This document shows, piece by piece, positions 21,601 through 34,167 of a stretch of DNA of 64,000 nt; the stretch's first letter is position 1; every line of letters starts with the position of its first letter. The notes beneath the pieces were generated by a model that saw only the letters and a list, made by a program, of their open reading frames with translations, was not told where the DNA came from and did no database searches. This DNA is from Gyromitra esculenta (Eukaryota; Ascomycota; Pezizomycetes; Pezizales; Discinaceae): the NCBI GenBank assembly GCA_038503075.1, contig JBCAML010000001.1:2356001-2420000 (forward strand). Direction: 5' to 3'. The position numbers and the translations under genes are program-made.

Positions 21601-22296
21601 AGCACCAAAGTCTCCCCCTTTTTCGCTAACTATGGGTACCATCCTCGTTTCGATACCACGATCCTTCCAATTAAAGCCAGTGTACAAAGCCTGGACGCTG
21701 CCTCGTTCAGCCAGACGATGCAAGAACTCTATGACTATCTCCGAACTCAGATAAGAGTTGCTCAGGATATCCAGGAAACCGCTACGAATAAACATCGTAC
21801 ACCAGCCCCAACTTACCAAGTTAAGGATCAGGTCTTTATATCGATGAAGAATATCCGAACTACCCGTAATGCAAGAAAGTTGGATTGGAAATGGATGGGA
21901 CCATACCCGATAAAAAAGATAGTGTCACCTTTTGCCTATGAGATCGACCTTCCAAGTTCAGTCAAATACCATCCCGTCTTTCACGTCTCTCTACTGAAAC
22001 CCGCTGCCCGAGATGCCCTTCCCGGTCAAGTAATTCCTCCTCCCGTCCCTGTTGTCGTTAATGACCAGGAAGAGTACTATATTGAGAAAATCCTAGATCG
22101 ACGAACATACCGCGGGAAACAACAGTACCTCGTCGAATGGACAGGTTATGCTCATCCCACCTGGGAACCGGCTGAAGATCTTGAAGATACTGCTGCTCTC
22201 GATGCCTTTCTCAGTATTACTCCTAGGAAATTACCTCTTGTTCGCAGGAGCTCACGCTTGAAGAGGGGGGCAACTTTCACGGATACAAAGGATTAA
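18586..22296 (+). pseudogene. Element C pol polyprotein, two premature stops
   Basis: The -1 frame from 18586 to 22296 spans 1,237 codons in one phase. The protease is intact (LLDTGASG). RT is interrupted by a TGA at 19594-19596 just after VKD, and a second TGA at 20050-20052 follows LKAV, before the connection region; A and B have Arg at both places. YLDDILIYS, RNase H, the integrase zinc site and DDE residues (SMDF, SDQGTQF, GQTERLN) are present. The chromodomain is YLVEWTGYAHPTWEP. The C terminus reads 22 bases into the 3' LTR, as in A. Confidence 0.92.
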
Positions 22297-22694
22297 TCAG
22301 GTCAAGGATTTAGTAAGGGATTGTGGTTTCGGTTAAAGGTTATAATGTTTTTGTGTTTCGTTTGTTTTTGGTTATTTTTAGCTATGAGTCATAATGGTTG
22401 AAAAGCGGGGTATTTAAGAGATGGATTTTCTTCGCTTGTGTCTTCTTCTCTTTCTTTCCTTAAGCAACGTTCTTACTTTACTTCTGCCGTATTGTTTTAA
22501 TACTATCTCGATTCTACCTCAGAATCCTCGCGGTCGCTGTCGCTGTAGAACATTCTCACACTTAACTCGCCTTGAGTTAAACCCCGTAGGACCTGTAGAA
22601 AACTTCGCTACTCTTATCGCAACGATTCTCGTTTAAGTAGCTCTGCTCACCTTCTGGGATACAGAAGGGCTTAGACTAGGATCGAACCGTGAGA
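22275..22694 (+). repeat. 3' LTR of element C
   Basis: The LTR is 420 bp, identical to the 5' LTR through the first half and with about 11 differences in the second half. The right target duplication TTCAT follows. Confidence 0.92.
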
Positions 22695-22786
22695 TTCATC
22701 CGCTGAGACCCTGTCAAAGTGGCATAAGCAAGGATCTGACCTCGTTTGGATATCTCTGTTGTTTTTCCCCGTGGAAACCGAAGCAT
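22695..22786 (-). pseudogene. Tc1/mariner transposase, N-terminal segment of exon 1
   Basis: The ATG at 22786-22784 starts MLRFPRGKTTEISKRGQIL and reads into the helix-turn-helix that continues at 9216 beyond element C. The start is chosen because the next upstream in-frame ATG would add a serine- and leucine-rich stretch not expected of the family. The upstream bases to 22901 would be the promoter. No inverted terminal repeat is recognised before E3. Confidence 0.8.
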
Positions 22787-22906
22787 TTTGGCTTGAATCT
22801 GATCTTTTCGAGTTTGTTGACACCTTCCGGGCCAGGTCAAGCTCAAAATTATCTTTAATAGCAGCTGAGATATCAATCCTAACCAGTCTGACCTCTTTGT
22901 TGTTCC

Positions 22907-23855
22907 TGTTATACCTGTACCTTTTGAAGGAGTTCCTGGCTCTGGAGTTACCCTATCTTTGGAGTTACCCTACTTTAGCACCTTCCGGATCGGGACTGGA
23001 GCCTGTTACCCTGCCTCCAATCCTTCCAGTAGGTATAGTATTTGGAGAAGGGGGGACAGCACCAGAAAAGACTTGTCCTGGAGGGCAAAAGTAACCCCTA
23101 GGCCGTCAAGCAAAACCATCCGGCGGAATGGGACATGGAGGGTATGTAGGGGAAGTGTCTGGCTTCGCTGTGGTTCAAACGGATTGCGAATCGGACCAAA
23201 ACTGGCGGAGTTACAGACTGACAAAGATAAGGGAATACAATGCTACGCGACGATTCGAATAGGCGAAATGATCGTCTCGAAGAGACGAACGCAATGAAGA
23301 TGAATACGTAACTCCCGTGTTACCGACATGCATACTGCTCGGAGAATCGAGGATCGGGGCCAGGGAACTCAATGGGGTATCGGGTATGGAGATAAGGCGA
23401 AGTGGTTTTATGTTGTCATAGTAGTTAGCGCCTCTACACCACACTATACCCAAACATAGTAGAGAGGAGGCATTATAAATACTCTCGCAGTGGATGTAAA
23501 CTCTGAGTCGGATCATTAGCGACGAAGAACGAGCTTTATCTATATTATATTGTTTCTAGCAAAATTACTTCCGTGCAATTTACTCTTTTACTTGTGAATT
23601 ACTTTTATCTCGCTTAGCAAGGCCTTGGCCCTTCAGCATTAGTTATTAAAGCCCTACTATTGGAAGTTCTTCACGGAACTTTGCTCGATCCCTACTTTGA
23701 ACCCTACGGTTATCTTTTAGCGGTTCATAAGAAGCAGTTAGGACTTGCGCCTGTGTATTGTGTTGCGGATAGCAACCGGGCAGGTTATAGCGTCTAGATT
23801 GTTATCTAAAAGCTTCTTGGAGATTTCCTGTGCGGTAAGAAGTACCGGTCTTACA
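22907..23855 (+). mobile_element. E3: solo LTR of the gamma family with a different U3
   Basis: It starts TGTTATACC and ends GTCTTACA over 949 bp, flanked by GTTCC (22902-22906 and 23856-23860). The last 345 bases (23511-23855) are near-identical to E1, while the first 600 bases share only the terminus. ATTATAAATA at 23472-23481 is a TATA-like site about 35 bases before the shared part, as expected if U3 differs while R-U5 is shared. Confidence 0.83.
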
Positions 23856-23860
23856 GTTCC

Positions 23861-26800
23861 CCACCACTCAATTGGCTGAATTCCGGTACCACGCTGTCCT
23901 TTTCTGTTTGATTTGCGACTCAATAGGCCAGACTCTGCATATAATTTCGACCCCGGGGGCTCTCTACTGGTATGCACCTCCATGCGGACCCAGGCCGTTC
24001 CGGGAACGTCATTCAAATACGAGTAATTCAGATGGGCTAGTCTTGGGACAAAAAATAATGCAGACGGAGACTTACGTGAAATCGCGTTTCCATCTCTTCC
24101 AACTCTACCTGCAGCATGCAGATAAGCTGGCAATAGCCCGCTTCCCCGGAGAAGAAAAAGGAAAAACATAAATTTTTCAAGAATGTGCACGGTTCCAGAG
24201 TAGATGTAATAACTGGTTCGGAGAGTGTTCAACTGGAGTCGCTACTGTGTTGCTCCTAACCTAGATAACTCTCCAGAATCTATATTGGTTCATGTAGACC
24301 TACGTACACCTTGGCCAAAAATGGTACGAGAGGATATAGATTAGGAACATGTCAACGCCTTAAACTTTTTATTTTTTAAAAAAATAGACCATACGGATTT
24401 GAGCTTTTCCTAGCTGAGCTGGGCGCTTCGGGGAGACGGAGCTACGGACTGGTATTGGAGTCTGAGCACGAAGGGTGCTCCAGATCATAGATACATCCAC
24501 AGGCTAATATGTCCCTTTATACTATTGATCATAGCAGAGTTTAAATGTAGCCGACAAGACACGAGCAGCAGCTAAATTCTCATCACTGTGTCACCAACTA
24601 GTGAGGCAACTACATATACCTCAATAGTGGTAACATCATGCCATGGAGATCATCTCCAGAAGTGCATATGCACTGTAGTTTATCCGAAAAGTAAACAGAC
24701 TCTGGTTTAAAAGTGTCCGAGTGACGAATTGTGAACATCACTAAGGCTTACAAGCACCTCGAAACAGATTAAGCCTAGGAGTTCAAACAAAAACCGCCCC
24801 CGTTCACCAACACACCTTTCCTCCAAGACTTAATATACCCTATCGAAGATCCTCGAGATTTTCAACTTCGCCGCGGATCGGCCAGGGTAATTTCCCATCC
24901 CTCCACCAAGTTCGAAATAAGCAGTTAAAAGCTTAACCTGTAACTAGCTAGGCAGACAGGCATAGGTCCCTAACTCTAGTCCAGAGCAGACAAGGCTGAT
25001 CTACCCCCAACTTGTCGTTCTTCTTGGTATTCGGGATACATGATTAAGCCCGATTGCAAAAGCAAAAGACGGGTATCTCCCAATGAGGGTAGGAGTAAAA
25101 ATAGAATGCGTTTGATCTATATATTTAATTCTCTCCAGAATCTCTAAAAGTTTACCAGCACGAGAGTGGTGGGCCCTTAAGTAAGTCATTAGCAAATATC
25201 GACGTTTGTTCTGCTTAGCTTATCTTGAAAGATATATCTACGTAGGCTCATGAGTTGTCACTCATGCTTGCTTTTGCTACTAAGGTTCTACTTCGCGCAA
25301 ACACGACATTTTCTTAATCTGCTAACCTCGAGGTCCTTACAGCATCAGTCCCACTCATACCAACACTCGCCTAGGGAGCAGATGTTTCCTTTATCTAAAC
25401 TTCATATTCTAAAAAACCCGCGGATCGTAGTCATGTCATCGAGATCGGTGAGTAAGTGGCACGTTGGCAGGGTTGTTCGTGCATCTAATCAAACGTGGTA
25501 GATCGGGGTATCTCGAAAAAAAAAAAACACACAATGCACTTCGTGCCTCGTCTTTCTGTCCTCGAGTTTTTTCCCCCTGCTTTTCCTAGACGGATAGATT
25601 TGCCGTCGCTAGAGCGAACACATCTCACCATCAACTTAGAGGAGTTTTTTTTCTATATCTCTAACCTTCTACCCATCTCTAAGACTCCGTAGACCCTGAT
25701 ATCGCACAAAGTCTATGTTACCTCCATTCGGCCAGAACGAAAAGGAAAGTAGGAACGAGAAAAGAACGAGAAAAGAAAAGGGAAAAAAAGGTGTAATCAA
25801 ACGGAACGTGACAGCGGGCGAATGCTATTCCCGCTCCACAAGCCTCAAGATTTGGTCTGTAGAAATGGTACATAGGTGCTTTTTATACGAGAAGTCGCCA
25901 TATATTCCCATCACATGATATCCCTCTACAAATCGACCAAACATATCAGAGATCTCTAGTCTGAGTAATTCGAGAAAGAGTCAAACTTCCTTTTTAAAGT
26001 GATATGCTCTATTTTCAAGAATTTACGAATACAGGTCCTATCGCGACCAAGCGCTATTGATACAATTTTAACCTAGAATTCTGAAACCTTTCCAGAACAC
26101 TGTCCACGTGAGCCTTAATTAAAGTCTAGAACCGGCTCAGGAACAACTGTTTCCAGAGTATCGTGTGATTCGAGTCCAGGCCACAGCCACAACCGTTCCA
26201 GGTGCGGCTCCGCACGCGTTGGCCCGTGCGTATTGCGGGGGAGGTGAGTGGGATCGAAAATGGATAGTCCCGGCAGCATCCGAGGAGGGTTCGTTTCGAA
26301 ATTCAAATCTCAGCTATGCAGTCTTAAACGGTGCCAAACCCGTTTTATTGAGCCAACTTCCACGTGTAGATTTCGGAACTCGAGTAAAAATAAAAAGGGG
26401 AGAAAACAGAGACAGGGGATCCCTTGGGAAAAAAACATCAGCTACAACTCCACGAAATACTCCATTATGTAAAATTCCGGCTATGACAACAACCCCGCCG
26501 GACCGATGCCCCGAATCCCGAATCCCCACATTCTGTAAAGGCTCAAAAGAGATCACGATTCATCGAGGCTACGAGTCTCACCTGATCAGAAACGGGCGCC
26601 AAAAAGGTGGAAGGTTAAAAGGCTTGGTAAAGTATGACCCTTCGTGCATCGCTGTTTACGAATTCCTCGAAACTCATTTTTTGAGATATAAGAGGCGGAA
26701 AATCAGAAAAGCTACTTGGAGAAATCTCGATAAAGTCGCAATTGTTATCAGCACTATAGAGAATACATACATGCAGTTCAGATGAACGGGTAGATATCGA

Positions 26801-28372
26801 TAAACATACAGGAGGAAATCATGTATCGGGCCAGCATCAACATATCACAATAAACACTCTACTACAAACGGACCTAAAAGAAGGAACCCGAGCCTCCGCA
26901 GAGTTGGCAGATGGGAGGGATCGTAAAACAAGATCGAAAAAAACATCCTGGGCAGGCACACAAACTTGGTTCTTTTTTTATCACTTCTCCTTATCATAAG
27001 TTGTCGTGATTTAGCCACCCAACTCCAGAAACAACCCTCCAATATCGTAAGCACCGTACCCAAATACATATATTCTACACATAGAGGTTTTATTACCAGT
27101 GATTGAAAAATATCGGAATCATAAATCGGAAATCGGAAATCGAAATCGAGAAACACCCCCGCGCCTTCACCCTTGTCTTGGTTTCCTGAAACCCACCACG
27201 TGCGTGTCTGGTGCCAGTTCTCGGCGTTGAATCTTCCGCTCAAGTAAGAACCCCCGGTAGAAGTGTGAGGTACGTGGTATGTACATCGTAATTACATCGT
27301 AAAAAAGCATCACCCGCCAAGAAACAATGGCAGCCTTACGGTGAGTGGGGGAAATGTCAGCAGGTGAGAGTTTAGTGGATCATAAAATAGAGCTGTCGGT
27401 TACATGGCGATAGCCAGCCAAGTAACAATGAAAGTATAAAGAAAAGACGAACAGATACAGCAGAAAAAATATCTGGCAATTTACAAGATTCAGTAGGGGA
27501 AAATCATTTCCTAAAGCGATTGGGGAAAAAAAACAAGCGAAGATCATGACCCATCAGACGACGTAAAAATAGAAAAAAAAATAACATTTGAAACGGTACA
27601 ACAAATAACCCCTCCATGGACCGTGCTTGTAGAATACCCCGCCATCTTACCCCACCTCCACCACTAATCACGCAAGACATTGATCAAATAATAGTTCAAA
27701 GAACAACGCGCCAGCCACGTAAAGAATCACAGGTAGTATATTGGAGAGAGAGTAGCGATAAAAAGACCATTCATGATGCGAGAGAGAGAAGACCTATAAA
27801 ATGAACAAGAAAGCAATCCAATTCTCGCCGAAAGAAACCCGCTTCCTGTTTCCAAGCCGTAAAATTCAAAACAGAGAGAAACGAGAGGATTAACATTGAT
27901 GAGAGAACATGAACACCTAGTTTGATAGACAAGATTCGTTATCCCCGGTTTTTGCGCATTAATCGATGCGTAGATGTCCAGGTGCAGGTATACCATAAGT
28001 CGCACCTGGAATGAGCTGCCAAGCCATCTCACCTCCCTGACCATGGCTGGCCCACATTGCTGCACGTAGCTTTATCCACCGATATACCATTTCATTTCTT
28101 CAAACACAAACACGAAACACGACAGCAACCATTCATAGAAGAACAGGGTTTGTCAGGATCAAGAAAAAATATGCAGACCCCACTTCCCCATTTTTGAACC
28201 TCAAACTCATCCTAGCCCCTTTCTTGAATGTTTTTCCTTTAAGTAAGAGAGAAGCCCCCAATTAAAACCTCTAGCAAGCGCACTGGACCCCGACTATCCC
28301 CAAATATTTTCAATATCATCGTAGACCTCTTACAGCCAACGCTGATTTGGAGCAAGGAAATCAAGCACTAGT
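23861..28372. other. Intergenic region, no gene supported
   Basis: These 4.5 kb lie between the transposon cluster and the PP1 gene. The longest open frame (26165-26785, plus) begins at GTG, has no recognisable domain and is basic and low in structure. Poly-A and poly-T runs and AT-rich stretches are present. I see no further LTR ends or tRNA. Confidence 0.6.
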
Positions 28373-29581
<1,209 letters not shown>

Positions 29582-32410
29582 TGTGTGTGTGTACACGAGC
29601 AGAAAGGGGGAGGGGGGGGGGTGAAAGAGAAAAGAAAAGGAAAAGGGAAGGGAAGGGTTTAAGGGAGCGGGAGTTGAGTCTGTTGGGTGCTCGGATCTGA
29701 GTATCTCACGCGTTTCGGGTTAGCTCGGACCTTATTATTTTTCGCTGACCCGAGACGCGAGTAGATTGTGATAAAGATTGTGATAAAGATTGTGAATGAA
29801 TAATGGAGAAGAGGTACATACCTGGTGGTGTCGATGATTTCTACAAGGTGGGGTGGTTTTTTGACAGAACCGTCGAGCGCAGAGTGGTTTTGCGCTCTTA
29901 CACTGCCTCTAGCGGGCGATGGGGCAAATTTTTGTTGCGGTACGCAGGGGGGTTCTCGTTGATGGATGAATATCCCGAGGTGCAAATAGAAAGGAAGGAT
30001 GACACTCAAAAAGCGAGAATCTACGCCGTCTTTGTCTCTGGCAGCGGATGTACCCTGTTATGTTCGCTGCTGATAGGAGGTCACTCTGTTGGCAGTGTCA
30101 AATATTATGATCGTTGGTTATTTTATTTTTTTGACGATGCAAAATAGATGACGGAGGGGTTATGTTAGTTCGGATAGTCGTCAAAGGTTAAGACAGAAAC
30201 ACAACAAGGAGAGAAGGCTATTTGTTGTGAAGTGTGGTGTGGTTGTGCGTGTTTGAGAGAGTAAGTGCAGGAGGGTAGCGAGAATCCTTAACGGGGGAAC
30301 GGACAGGAACGGTAGCGGCGAAAAAGCGAAGGCGACTTGTTAAGACTGACGATGCGACAGAGAGATCTGGGCAACGGGGTGGTGTTCGAAAGTCTGGTGG
30401 GGACTGGTGGTGGCAGAGAAGAGGAAGGACGATGGCGGAGAAGATCAGTGAACTGTTATGAGGAGAGATAGGGCAGGAGGCGGTGGAGTTGCACGGCCGC
30501 GTAGTGTTATTATGAGCGGTGGTGGTGGTGGAAGGGATTTTGGATTGGGTGCGGTAAGTGTGGGTGAGGTTGGCTTTTGACTTCAGGTAGGGGCTAGGAG
30601 AAAGACGAAAAAAGAAAGGAAAAAACGAACAGGGAGAAAAAGAAAAAAATGGACAGAAAACAGAACAGTTTTGGCAGCTAGTGGGAAGGGATGAAGCAGC
30701 AAATCCCGTACAACCTTCTAGCTTCTTTCATTCAGAGTTCCTCACCGTCCCAAAACATCGTCTTTGCTGTGCGATTCACCGGCTTCTGGTTGAAGATGCA
30801 CAGGATCCCTCCGTAGCCGCAACCACGCTCCAGTCCTATCCTTTGTGTGCTCTAGCACGGATAAAGATGTGGGAAATCACTGGAGTACGGAAAACTACAG
30901 GCAAGAAGGACCGTTTGTTGCAGGCTCTACGACCTGCTGCACAGAGGAATAACAGAACATCTCTTCACAACCAGCCAGACGGGTTCAAGAGCCAACCGTT
31001 GCTGGGTTCCGTTAGCCTCTTTCGCTTTGCCCCTTGTTTCTTTTTATAGAACAGAGTCAAGGCCTCTTGTGGACCTAAACGCTCTCAGATAAGCGCAAGC
31101 AATAAGCTCTCAGGACGAAGTGTCAATTGACTTAAGCAAAGAAGGTATTTGGGTCTATGGTCAGCAAAACAATAGGCTAGGCCTTCAAGGCTCCTGAAAA
31201 ATAATGGCTCTGCAAAATTGGCAACATATTGTTACCAAGTGATCTTTATGAGCAGATCCCCGAGTACGCAAATAAACGGGGAACGGGACGAGAGGCATGG
31301 AATGATAAGGGTCTGCAGCAAAATATCTGGATACGTATAGGCACACATGTGCGTTATCAGAAAACTCGAATGCCATACTGTGGGTAAATCAGCAACGTCA
31401 AAACCGTCCATTCGGGGATGGGACATTGCAAGTAGAAAGAAGATGTAAGCATGGGTGCGGTCTGAGCTTAAAAAAATCATCAAGACAGAGCCGCAGGAGA
31501 ATAGATAAACACGATATATGTATACATATAAATGTATACGTATACTGACTGTACATCGTGGAATGTCTAAGAATGAATTGTTGGAGTTGGCTGGTGGCTG
31601 CCGTGAACTTTGTCGCTTTTCCTCCCATAATCTCAATGCGAAGAGATGGAGCCGATGGGGATACAGACAAGCAGCGCACCACTGCGGCTGGTAGTTAGGT
31701 GTGACTCTCCCCGTTCGTTCAGCGACCCCCACACATTCTGCAGTGCCCAAGTTGGGCATCCGGACGCGAAACACTTGTTGCACAAACAAAGAGCAGAGAC
31801 GACTCGGCTCGTGCAAGGCTTCATTCATATTCATCTCTTAACAACAACCACAGAGAAGGAATTCAACTGCATTTTCAATGTCCCCCAAAGAAAACAAGAA
31901 GAATCAACTGCGACAAGGGGTAAGATGTGAGCAGGCATCGAACCCACAACTCATACGGCTCTAGGATCGACCATAAGCGGGGGGCGGTAATTGGTTTCCT
32001 GTTCGTTTGGCTAATTCTATGCTCCTTGGATTGATCTGGATTTGGAGATCTTTTTTGCGGGTTGACGTTGGATTTAGTGGAGGTGATATCACTAGGCAAC
32101 AGCACGCGACCGTACTGGTACACAGGCGGAAAAGCCAGCTGATGACGCCTATTGGTCCCAGGGATCGTGAAAGCCGAAAGCCTTGGCTAACCGATAACGA
32201 TAACCTCTCCAACGTCCCCACGTATTGTATGATCTGAACGGCACCAGGTTCCCGGGTCCCTACAGTGTCGTGGCCCTCCTCCTCCTTCCCTTACTCCACC
32301 ACGAATTCAATACCACGACCATATACCCAGTCTTATCTCATCCCTAGTCGCTTTCGTTCTCACATCAATTAAACCCTTACTCTCCCTGCAAATTGCACTC
32401 TCCGTGAAAC
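29582..32410. other. Intergenic region between PP1 and GABA transaminase
   Basis: These 2.8 kb hold the divergent promoters. A short tandem repeat lies at 29764-29795, and purine-rich tracts sit near 29590-29660 and 30590-30660. Open frames here (up to about 200 codons, 31232-31834 minus) lack recognisable domains. The stretch TAAACC-CTTACTCTCCC just before 32411 is a typical pyrimidine-rich fungal leader. Confidence 0.55.
29764..29795. repeat. 12-bp tandem repeat, 2.7 copies
   Basis: The unit GATTGTGATAAA is repeated, about 180-215 bases upstream of the PP1 start codon. Confidence 0.8.
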
Positions 32411-34167
32411 ATGACATCGTTCTTCCTCCGTTCTGCCCCTTTCGGAGTTCGTACTGTCAGAGCCACTACCCACAGCCAGTCAACTTTGTTTTTCCGCAAT
32501 GCATACGCCACGCACTCGGCTGCTTCGCCATACTTCAACAATGAGCCGAGCAAACCTACTGTGACGACATCCATCCCTGGCCCTGTCTCGAAGAAGGCAA
32601 TTGATGAGCTGGACAGTGTTTTCGACACGAGAAGCTTGAATATGATTTGCGACTATGAGAAAAGTGTGGGGAATTATATTGCGGATCTGGACGGTAATGT
32701 GGGGTTTCATGTCAATGGCTAAATGCGCGCACTTGCTAACCGACCTTTTGGATGCTATTTAGATGTTGCTGGACGTGTAAGTTTTCCGTACACCATAAGT
32801 GCGTTTTGATTTTTCCCGGTTGGTTGACATAGTAATAGTTACGCCCAGATTGCCTCGATTCCGGTTGGCTACAACAATCCACACCTTCATGCCACCGCCT
32901 CTTCTCCAGAATCGATCAACTTCATAGTCAATCGCCCCGCGCTCGGCAACTTCCCACCCGGGAATTGGGTTTCCATCCTAAAGAGCGGAATTCTCTCTGT
33001 TGCCCCAAAAGGTTTGAACCAAGTCTTTACTGGTATGGCTGGGTCCGATGCCATCGAGACATCGTACAAGGCTGCATTCATCTACAGACGCCGCATTGAA
33101 CGTGGCGAGGATGTCGAATTCACTGCGCAGGAAATTGACAGTGCCATGAAGAATCAGTCCCCAGGATCTCCAGACCTTGCCATCATGAGTTTCAAGAAGG
33201 CTTTTCACGGAAGACTTTTCGGAAGTTTGAGTACTACTAGGAGTAAGCCGGTACATAAACTCGATATTCCTGCGTTCAATTGGCCACAGGCTTCTTTTCC
33301 AGTGTTGAAATACCCGTTAGAAGATAATATCGAGGCAAATAAGAAAGAGGAAGAACGTTGCCTTGCAGAAGTTGAGGACATCATCAAGTCCTGGCGCTGC
33401 CCAATTGCGGCGGTTGTCATTGAACCCATCCAATCTGAGGGTGGTGACAATCATGCATCGCCAGTATTTTTTAAGGGGCTTCGGGAGATTACTAAGAGGC
33501 ACGGAATACTCTTTATTGTCGACGAGGTCCAGACTGGTGTGGGTGCTACCGGCAAGTTTTGGGCTCACGAACACTGGGAACTCGATTCACCGCCTGATAT
33601 GGTGGCCTTCTCTAAGAAGGCGCAAACTGCTGGGTACTACTTCGGCAATCCACTGCTAAGGCCCAATTTGCCTTACAGGCAATTCAACACCTGGATGGGG
33701 GACCCAGTAAGGGCAATTCTATTCCGCGGCATTATCGAGGAGATCCAAAGGTTAGATCTAGTTAAAAACGCTGTAAGAAGGATCCCCTGACCAGTCGATA
33801 GTGTCTGTGCTGACGGTTTTTAACGGGAGCTAGGCCGAAACAGGCGCGTATCTCTATTCAGGCCTTGAAGAACTTGCCTCCAAATACCCTGACAAGATCC
33901 AGAATCTCAGAGGAAAGGACCGCGGAACGTTTATCGCTTGGGACAGTCCAGGCAGAGATGCCTTCTTAAAGAAGATGAAGACTGTTGGTGTTAACATTGG
34001 TGGATCCGGCGAGTCTGCTGTCAGACTAAGGCCTATGCTAGTATTCCAGAAACATCATGGTCCGTAAGCTCTTTGGTACAACTTACTAGCTAGCGATGAA
34101 GTGCTGATGCTCATTAATTTTAGCCAACATCTTGCTTGAGAGGATCGAGGAAGCTATTAAAACTTAA
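32411..34167 (+). CDS. 4-aminobutyrate aminotransferase (GABA transaminase), mitochondrial-type leader
   Basis: This converts GABA and 2-oxoglutarate to succinate semialdehyde and glutamate, the first step of the GABA shunt, and uses PLP. There are five exons: 32411-32698, 32763-32776, 32839-33772, 33834-34059 and 34124-34167. The product is 501 residues, close to the family length. The second exon is only 14 nt and supplies MLLD plus part of Val, completing GNMLLDVYAQIASIPVGYNNP-like sequence. FIVDEVQTGVGATGKFW holds the PLP-ring Asp (329), and FSKK (360-361) contains the Schiff-base Lys. FNTWMGDP is typical of the family. The N terminus (SFFLRSAPFGVRTVRATTHSQ) is Arg- and Ser-rich, like a mitochondrial presequence. 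The first donor is GTGGGG and the last GTCCGT, both non-consensus. Equivalents are UGA1 and gatA. Confidence 0.94.

Larger units (their letters stand above)
9222..22694 (+). mobile_element. Element C: Ty3/gypsy chromovirus, interrupted by element B
   Basis: The LTRs are 420 bp each (9222-9641 and 22275-22694), and the whole is flanked by TTCAT (9217-9221 and 22695-22699). Gag is cut by the 7.6-kb element B at 10583/18152. Pol is at 18586-22296. There are three premature stops, all explainable as C-to-T changes. It interrupts exon 1 of the Tc1 transposase. Confidence 0.93.

Noticed and set aside
26165..26785. 206-codon open frame as a host gene
   Set aside because: It starts at GTG, lacks a recognisable domain or intron pattern, and its composition does not resemble the neighbouring genes.
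30681..31049. 122-codon frame between PP1 and GABA transaminase
   Set aside because: It begins with GTG, has no family resemblance, and lies in low-complexity promoter sequence.
31925..32000. Possible tRNA on the minus strand because of a B-box match (GGTTCGATGCC)
   Set aside because: The T-stem does not pair and there is no acceptor stem or A box at the right distance.
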